Below, in pieces: positions 28,350 to 33,017 of a DNA stretch of 33,017 nt. Source of the DNA: Candidatus Nomurabacteria bacterium RIFCSPLOWO2_01_FULL_42_17 (lineage in GTDB: Bacteria > Patescibacteriota > Minisyncoccia > Phycocordibacterales > UBA9973); assembly GCA_001785985.1 (NCBI GenBank), contig MFVE01000006.1, positions 1-33,017 of the forward strand, written 5' to 3'. A program made the translations under genes and the position numbers. Below the pieces are notes generated by a model. It did no database searches. It saw only the letters and a program-made list of their open reading frames with translations, and was not told the origin of the DNA. The first letter of the stretch is position 1; every line of letters starts with the position of its first letter.

Positions 28350-29383
28350 ACCAAGAAATTTTGATTAAAACAGTGCAGCGTTTAGTGGAGCCGGGGAAAG
28401 GCCTTTTGGCTATCGATGAGAGTTTCAAGACTTGCGCCGGCCGTTTTGAAAAGCTCGGCGTGCCGAATACGGAGGAAACGCGCAGAGAGTATCGAGATCT
28501 CTTGATCACTGCGCCAGAAATTGAGAAATATGTTTCTGGATATATTCTTTTCGATGAGACTATCAGACAATCTACGCTTACGGGGGAAAGTTTCGTTTCT
28601 ATTTTGCAGGGAAAGGGTATAGAGGTGGGTATAAAAGTCGACGCCGGCACGGTAGACTTTACAGGACATCCGGGAGAAAAGGTAACGGACGGTTTAGACG
28701 GATTAGAGGATCGATTGAAAGAATATAAAAAGATAGGAGCGACGTTTGCCAAATGGCGCGCAGTTTATACCATAGGAGAACATACTCCGAGTGAAGAATG
28801 CATGAAGGCAAACGCAGAAATTTTTGCAAAATATGCAACCTTGTGTCAAGAAAATGATATTGTGCCGATCGTGGAACCAGAGGTTCTAATGGATGGAGAT
28901 CATGGCATGGAGCGGTCTTATGAAGTGACTGCGCGCAATCTAGAAGTTGTTTTCGATGAACTTAAAAGAGCCCTGGTCTTTATCCCAGGCATGATTTTAA
29001 AAACGAGCATGGTCCTTCCCGGGAAGGATGGAGAGGTGGCAGTGTACAACAAGGAAATAGCTCAAAATACCGTGAAATGCCTAAAGGAGAAAGTGCCAGA
29101 AGTGATCGGCGGAATTGTCTTTCTCTCTGGTGGACAGAAAGACGAAGAAGCAACGAAGAATTTAAACGCGATGCACAATTTAGGACCACTTTCTTGGCCG
29201 TTGACATTTTCTTACGGGCGAGCGATTCAGAACCCTGCTCTTTTAGCTTGGGCAAAAAATCCAAACGACGTGATAACCGCTCAAAAACTTCTTTTGCAGG
29301 CTGCAGAAAATAATAGTCTGGCTTCGATCGGAAAGTATGAAGATTTAATAAATCGTGTCAGAACGAGCAGGCACCGTGAATAA
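28346..29383 (+). CDS. Fructose-bisphosphate aldolase, class I (Schiff-base type)
   Basis: Glycolytic aldolase, 345 aa. It resembles the animal/plant class I enzyme: GLLAIDESFKTCAGRFEKLGVPNTEETRREYR, SGYILFDET, GATFAKWRAVYTIGEHTPS (Lys136), PIVEPEVLMDGDH, GMILKTSMVLPG with the Schiff-base Lys219, FLSGGQKDEEAT and LTFSYGRAIQ. The C-terminal Tyr tail of animal aldolases is missing. Translationally coupled to gatB, an odd pairing of functions. Confidence 0.94.
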   Translation: MNQEILIKTVQRLVEPGKGLLAIDESFKTCAGRFEKLGVPNTEETRREYRDLLITAPEIEKYVSGYILFDETIRQSTLTGESFVSILQGKGIEVGIKVDAGTVDFTGHPGEKVTDGLDGLEDRLKEYKKIGATFAKWRAVYTIGEHTPSEECMKANAEIFAKYATLCQENDIVPIVEPEVLMDGDHGMERSYEVTARNLEVVFDELKRALVFIPGMILKTSMVLPGKDGEVAVYNKEIAQNTVKCLKEKVPEVIGGIVFLSGGQKDEEATKNLNAMHNLGPLSWPLTFSYGRAIQNPALLAWAKNPNDVITAQKLLLQAAENNSLASIGKYEDLINRVRTSRHRE

Positions 29384-29401
29384 AAATAGCAGAAAAAATG
29401 C

Positions 29402-29407
29402 TATAAT
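29402..29407 (+). promoter_or_regulatory. -10 box of the FAD-linked oxidase gene
   Basis: TGC-TATAAT, six nt before the GTG start. The box is the right arm of an ATAGCA-gaaaaaa-TGCTAT dyad. Confidence 0.65.
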
Positions 29408-29413
29408 ATTGGT

Positions 29414-31093
29414 GTGAAAGACGCAATTAAAATCTTTTTCAAAGGAGATGTGGAGGATAGTGAGGAAATCCTCTCAAAATATTCGCACGATGCGAGTCTG
29501 CTCGAAGTGCGGCCGAAGGTTGTCGCCTTTCCAAAAGATTCGGAGGATGTGAAAAATCTAGTGAGATGGGTGGGAGAAAATAAAAATAAATACGCAGATC
29601 CGGAAATGAACAAAGATTGGAAAGATCTCTCGATTACGGCGAGGTGCGCGGGCACAGATATGTCCGGCGGAGCGATCGGGGAATCAATAATTTTAGATTT
29701 TACGAGATACATGAATAGATTGATCTCTTTTTCTTTCGCGCCGCCTAGTATCACTGTAGAACCGGGTATGTTTTATCGGGATTTCGAGAAATTAACTTTA
29801 GAAAAAGGGCTCATTTTGCCTTGTTATACGGCTTCAAAATCCATCAATGCTGTGGGCGGAATGTTTGGCAACAATTCTGCCGGCGAAAGAACTTTGAAAT
29901 ACGGCAAGACGGAGGATTATATCTTGCAGACTAAAATGGTTTTTGCCGACGGGGCAGAAAAAATCGTAAAGCCCATTCCTCTGAATGAAATTGTTAAAAA
30001 CGGAGAAATATATAAAAAAATTTACGATTTAATTAAGAATAATGAAAAAGAGATAGGTCTAGCCAAGCCCAATGTGCACAAAAATTCCGCCGGCTACTAT
30101 ATTTGGAATGTTGTTCAAAAAAACGTTTTCGATTTGAATAAACTTCTAGTCGGCTCGCAGGGGACTCTGGGTATCGCTACCGAAATTACTTTCAGATTAG
30201 TGCCGGAGAAAAAATATTCCAAACTGGTGGTTATTTTTATGAAAGATTTACAGCCGCTTGGCCGCTTGGTGGATGAAATTTTGACGCTTAATCCGGAAAC
30301 ATTGGAGACGTACGATGACAAGACGATGAAGTTAGCCGTCAAATTTTTCCCTGATTTCCTAAAACATAAAGGATTTTTCGGGATGATAAAATTTATGTGG
30401 GGCTTTTTGCCGGAATTTTTTATGCTAATCACTTCTGGTTTTCCAAAATTAATTATTTTAGCTGAATTTGCCGGCAGTAGTGAAGACGAAGTGCATGATA
30501 AATGCGTAAAACTTGTAGAAAAAATAGAAAATTTTAGGCTTAAAGTCCATATCACCAAAGACAAAATGGAAGCGAATAAATATTGGGATATTCGGCGAGA
30601 AAGTTTTGCCCTGCTTCGGAAACATGTAAAAGGCAAGCGTACCGCGCCATTTATCGACGACATCATCGTCCGTCCGGAATTCTTGCCGAAATTTCTTCCG
30701 GAGCTCGATCTTATTTTAAAAAAATATAATCTGATTTATACCCTGGCCGGTCACGCGGGAGACGGGAATTTCCATGTTATTCCGCTGATGGATTTCAAGC
30801 GTCCTGACACAGCGAGTATCATCACCGAGCTTTCGGAAAAAGTGTATGATTTGGTCATAAAATATCGCGGATCAATCACCGCCGAGCATAACGATGGCAT
30901 CATCCGCACTCCGTATTTAGAAAAAATGTATGGAGGAAATATCACGAAAATTTTCAGAGAGATAAAGGAAATTTTCGATCCGAAAAATATTTTTAATCCC
31001 GGCAAAAAAGTCGTGACGGATCATATGGGTGGCACAAAAGAATATATTGCTTCGCACATTGCAATGGAACACGATGCTACCCATCGGGTTTAA
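29414..31093 (+). CDS. FAD-linked oxidase, GlcD/D-lactate dehydrogenase-like
   Basis: 559 aa, GTG start supported by the -10 spacing. FAD-binding PCMH domain at ~30-220 (RCAGTDMSGGAIGESIILDFTRYMNRLI, then GGMFGNNSAGERTLKYGKTEDYI). C-terminal FAD-oxidase domain with GHAGDGNFHVIPLMD and SITAEHNDGIIRTPYLEKMYG, as in D-lactate and glycolate dehydrogenases. It lacks the Fe-S CCG domain of the large fused forms. Substrate is probably a 2-hydroxy acid but cannot be fixed from sequence. Confidence 0.9.
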   Translation: MKDAIKIFFKGDVEDSEEILSKYSHDASLLEVRPKVVAFPKDSEDVKNLVRWVGENKNKYADPEMNKDWKDLSITARCAGTDMSGGAIGESIILDFTRYMNRLISFSFAPPSITVEPGMFYRDFEKLTLEKGLILPCYTASKSINAVGGMFGNNSAGERTLKYGKTEDYILQTKMVFADGAEKIVKPIPLNEIVKNGEIYKKIYDLIKNNEKEIGLAKPNVHKNSAGYYIWNVVQKNVFDLNKLLVGSQGTLGIATEITFRLVPEKKYSKLVVIFMKDLQPLGRLVDEILTLNPETLETYDDKTMKLAVKFFPDFLKHKGFFGMIKFMWGFLPEFFMLITSGFPKLIILAEFAGSSEDEVHDKCVKLVEKIENFRLKVHITKDKMEANKYWDIRRESFALLRKHVKGKRTAPFIDDIIVRPEFLPKFLPELDLILKKYNLIYTLAGHAGDGNFHVIPLMDFKRPDTASIITELSEKVYDLVIKYRGSITAEHNDGIIRTPYLEKMYGGNITKIFREIKEIFDPKNIFNPGKKVVTDHMGGTKEYIASHIAMEHDATHRV

Positions 31094-31099
31094 TCTGTT

Positions 31100-31128
31100 T
31101 TGACTTTTCATGTGTGTTCGGGTATACT
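31100..31128 (+). promoter_or_regulatory. Promoter of rplY
   Basis: TTGACT (31100-31105), 17 nt, TATACT (31123-31128), ending 7 nt before the ATG at 31136, so a leaderless transcript is predicted. Confidence 0.8.
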
Positions 31129-31135
31129 CGTCTTT

Positions 31136-31816
31136 ATGTTTGTAATTAAAGCTGATAAAAGAGATTCGGGCGCGAAGTTGGGTGTTTTGAGAAAATCTGG
31201 GAAAATCCCGGCTGTTTTTTACGGCGCAGGGGAGAAAACAACTTCCGTCACACTTTCAAATACTGAATTTAAAAAGATCTGGAGAGACGCGGGGGAGTCT
31301 TCGGCTATTAAGATTTCTACCGGTAGTGGCGATGTCAATGCGCTGATTCATGAAGTGCAGGTAGATCCGGTGACCGATGAGCCGATCCATGTAGACTTCC
31401 TAGTCATCGACATGAAAAAGAAAATAAAAGTTAAAGTTCCTCTTGTTTTCGAAGGAATTTCAAATGCAGTGAAGAGTGGAATCGGAAATTTGGTCAAAGT
31501 GCTTCACGAAATCGAAGTCGAGGCTCTGCCTTCCGACTTGCCGCACAGTCTATTTGTGGATATATCAAAACTCGAAACACTAGACAATAACATTCTTGTT
31601 TCCGATATAAAATTACCAGCGGGAGTCGTGGCGATTACGAATGGGGGTGACGTCGTGGCTTCTGTCGTGGCTCAAGTAGAAGAAAAAGAAGAAGTTGCCG
31701 CGCCAGTTGATTTATCTGCTATTGAAGTCGAAAAGAAGGGCAAGAAAGAGGAAGAGGGAGCTCCTGTCGAAGCCGCTGCGCCAGTCAAAGAGGAAAAAAC
31801 AGAGAAGAAATCTTAG
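31136..31816 (+). CDS. rplY: Large ribosomal subunit protein bL25, CTC type
   Basis: 226 aa, start at MFVIKADKRD. The 5S-rRNA-binding L25 domain covers ~1-90 (SGKIPAVFYGAGEKTTSVTL ... VQVDPVTDEPIHVDFL). The CTC beta domain covers ~91-185 (VPLVFEGISNAVKSGIGNLVKVLHEIEVEALPSDLP). A charged low-complexity tail rich in Glu, Lys, Ala and Pro follows. The frame could be opened 12 codons earlier, but that start lies upstream of the -10. Confidence 0.94.
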   Translation: MFVIKADKRDSGAKLGVLRKSGKIPAVFYGAGEKTTSVTLSNTEFKKIWRDAGESSAIKISTGSGDVNALIHEVQVDPVTDEPIHVDFLVIDMKKKIKVKVPLVFEGISNAVKSGIGNLVKVLHEIEVEALPSDLPHSLFVDISKLETLDNNILVSDIKLPAGVVAITNGGDVVASVVAQVEEKEEVAAPVDLSAIEVEKKGKKEEEGAPVEAAAPVKEEKTEKKS

Positions 31817-31860
31817 GATTAAAGATTTTAAATTTCAATTCAATTTATGGTATAATAAAG

Positions 31861-31883
31861 ACTATGGTGAAAAAAACCATAGT
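31861..31883 (+). promoter_or_regulatory. Hairpin across the start codon of the lytic transglycosylase gene
   Basis: ACTATGGT-7 nt-ACCATAGT, 8 perfect bp, followed by TTTTTGTTTT. The ATG is in the left arm. It resembles an intrinsic terminator (possibly of rplY) that is also the first codons of the next gene. Confidence 0.6.
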
Positions 31884-33017
31884 TTTTGTTTTATTAGCTA
31901 GTTTTATTCTAAATTTCTCGGTACCACAAGTATACGCCGCTTTTGATTGTCTGACTTTGACGACAACTTCGCGCCAGTCGGAAAAAGATTATTGCAAGAA
32001 CGAACTTGCGCAGATAGAAGCCCAACTGGCTAGTTTGTTGGCTCAGCAAAAAGAACAACAAAAGCAGACTGGCACCATCAAAGGCGATGTGGATTATTTG
32101 ACGAGTCAAATCAATGCTCTGAAGGCAAAAATAAAAGCTAGGGGCCTGGTCATCGCTCAGTTGAAGGTCAATATCGCCGAAAAAGTCAGCACCATTAATT
32201 CACTTTCCGAAAAAATAGCTCGCGAGCATGAGTCCTTGGCGCAACTTTTGCGCAATACAAATGAATTTGACGAGGAAACTCTGGTTCATCTGATGCTTTC
32301 GGATAATACTATTTCAGATTTTTATAGCGATTTAGAATCATATACTTCGATCAAAGAAGCTGTGAAAGCATCTATCGATGTCATCAATGGTGTCAAGGCA
32401 GAAACTGAAGTTGCGAAAAATGATCTAGAGAAAAAGCAAGACGCGGAAACGGACGCAAAAGCAGAATTGGAAAGCGCGCAAAAAAAAGTCGCGCAGTCTG
32501 AAGCGGACAAGAAATTGCTCTTAGCTATTTCCAAAAACAAAGAAGCCGAGTATCAAAAACTTGCCACGCAGAAAAAAATTCAAGCCGATAGGATCCGGGC
32601 AGCGCTGTTTCCTTTAGCCGGCATTTCCACAAAGATCGAGTTTGGCACAGCCTTGGCATATGCTGACGAAGCGCAGAAGGTCACCGGTGTAGATCCGGCA
32701 TTTCTGTTAGCGGTGTTAACACAGGAATCCAATCTTGGTTCAAATGTCGGTCAATGTTATCTGACGAATCCAAATACGGGCGCGGGGGTTGGAAAAAACA
32801 CGGGCACTGTGTTCCCAAATGTAATGAAGCCGATGGGTCTGCCCGGCAGAAAGGGAGATGTCGATGATTTTATAAAAATCACTAGTGGACTTGGCCTAAA
32901 CGCATTTCAGACTGCTGTTTCTTGCCCCATTCCTTCGGCAGGTGGCTACGGCGGCGCGATGGGACCGGCTCAATTTATTCCCTCGACTTGGGCAGGATAT
33001 GTCAGCCGTTTAAAAAA
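31864..33017 (+). CDS. Secreted coiled-coil protein with lytic-transglycosylase-like domain (partial)
   Basis: 384 complete codons are visible; the end lies beyond the window. Signal peptide with cleavage after YAA (VKKTIVFVLLASFILNFSVPQVYA). Residues ~45-240 are a long coiled coil like PcsB/CwlO/EnvC hydrolase activators. From ~255 comes an SLT/MltB-like domain: DPAFLLAVLTQESNLGSNVG, where the Glu is the probable catalytic acid, and GGAMGPAQFIPSTWAGY. Probably cuts or remodels peptidoglycan. TGG-TATAAT ends 7 nt before the ATG, the same layout as the gene at 2411. Confidence 0.88.
   Translation, partial: MVKKTIVFVLLASFILNFSVPQVYAAFDCLTLTTTSRQSEKDYCKNELAQIEAQLASLLAQQKEQQKQTGTIKGDVDYLTSQINALKAKIKARGLVIAQLKVNIAEKVSTINSLSEKIAREHESLAQLLRNTNEFDEETLVHLMLSDNTISDFYSDLESYTSIKEAVKASIDVINGVKAETEVAKNDLEKKQDAETDAKAELESAQKKVAQSEADKKLLLAISKNKEAEYQKLATQKKIQADRIRAALFPLAGISTKIEFGTALAYADEAQKVTGVDPAFLLAVLTQESNLGSNVGQCYLTNPNTGAGVGKNTGTVFPNVMKPMGLPGRKGDVDDFIKITSGLGLNAFQTAVSCPIPSAGGYGGAMGPAQFIPSTWAGYVSRLK

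Overview
The window looks like chromosome from a member of the Candidate Phyla Radiation (Patescibacteria), most likely Parcubacteria. This is an inference from gene content and style. Genes are short and tightly packed at moderate GC. GlmU consists of the uridylyltransferase domain only. The Cas2/PaaX-like protein, the MYG1-family protein and the SEC-C microprotein are of kinds I associate with these genomes. TGA behaves as a normal stop (for example at the udg and rsmH ends), which argues against the Gracilibacteria/Absconditabacteria code. No CRISPR array, prophage or classical insertion sequence is visible.

Layout. 1-2311: valS (partial), tsaD and tRNA-Val on the minus strand. 2354-2961: a compact unit made of one wHTH plus Cas2/PaaX-like gene between two near-identical 32-nt palindromes. 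2981-5614 (minus): glutamate dehydrogenase, GlmU-like uridylyltransferase, family-4 uracil-DNA glycosylase. 5664-8851: a 44-aa membrane microprotein, an exported PKD-like protein, an aldose-1-epimerase-like protein, tRNA-Glu(TTC), tRNA-Ser(CGA) and a 52-aa double SEC-C microprotein. 8850-13093 (minus): trxB, a 177-bp nested inverted-repeat element, then ftsZ, ftsA, ybeY and rpsU (transcribed rpsU to ftsZ). 13133-15808: a 69-aa unknown protein with a structured leader, greA, lysS and a 70-aa unknown. 15822-16021: a candidate structured RNA gene on the minus strand with its own promoter and a four-way-junction core. 16055-21886: division and cell-wall cluster mraZ-rsmH-ftsL-ftsI-murF plus a membrane-anchored trypsin-like protease. 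21888-24401 (minus): small membrane protein, tRNA-Glu(CTC), rmuC, a 66-aa unknown, DEDDh exonuclease. 24454-33017: yqeY, MYG1-like, obg, gatB, class I aldolase, FAD-linked oxidase, rplY, and a partial coiled-coil lytic transglycosylase.

Themes. (1) Most genes that start a transcription unit have an extended -10 box (TGnTAtAAT) ending only 5-8 nt before the start codon. This points to leaderless mRNAs as the default, with Shine-Dalgarno sites in a few small genes and inside operons. (2) Short GC-rich palindromes are inserted in frame in coding genes. A 30-nt class encodes (S/P)Axx-GG-(S/P)A-x-G-type decapeptides in tsaD, udg and rsmH, and tsaD carries about five insertions in all. (3) Three non-coding or near-non-coding structures stand out: the palindrome-flanked Cas2/PaaX-like unit, the minus-strand RNA near 15.9 kb, and the pseudoknot-capable inverted repeat between ftsZ and trxB.
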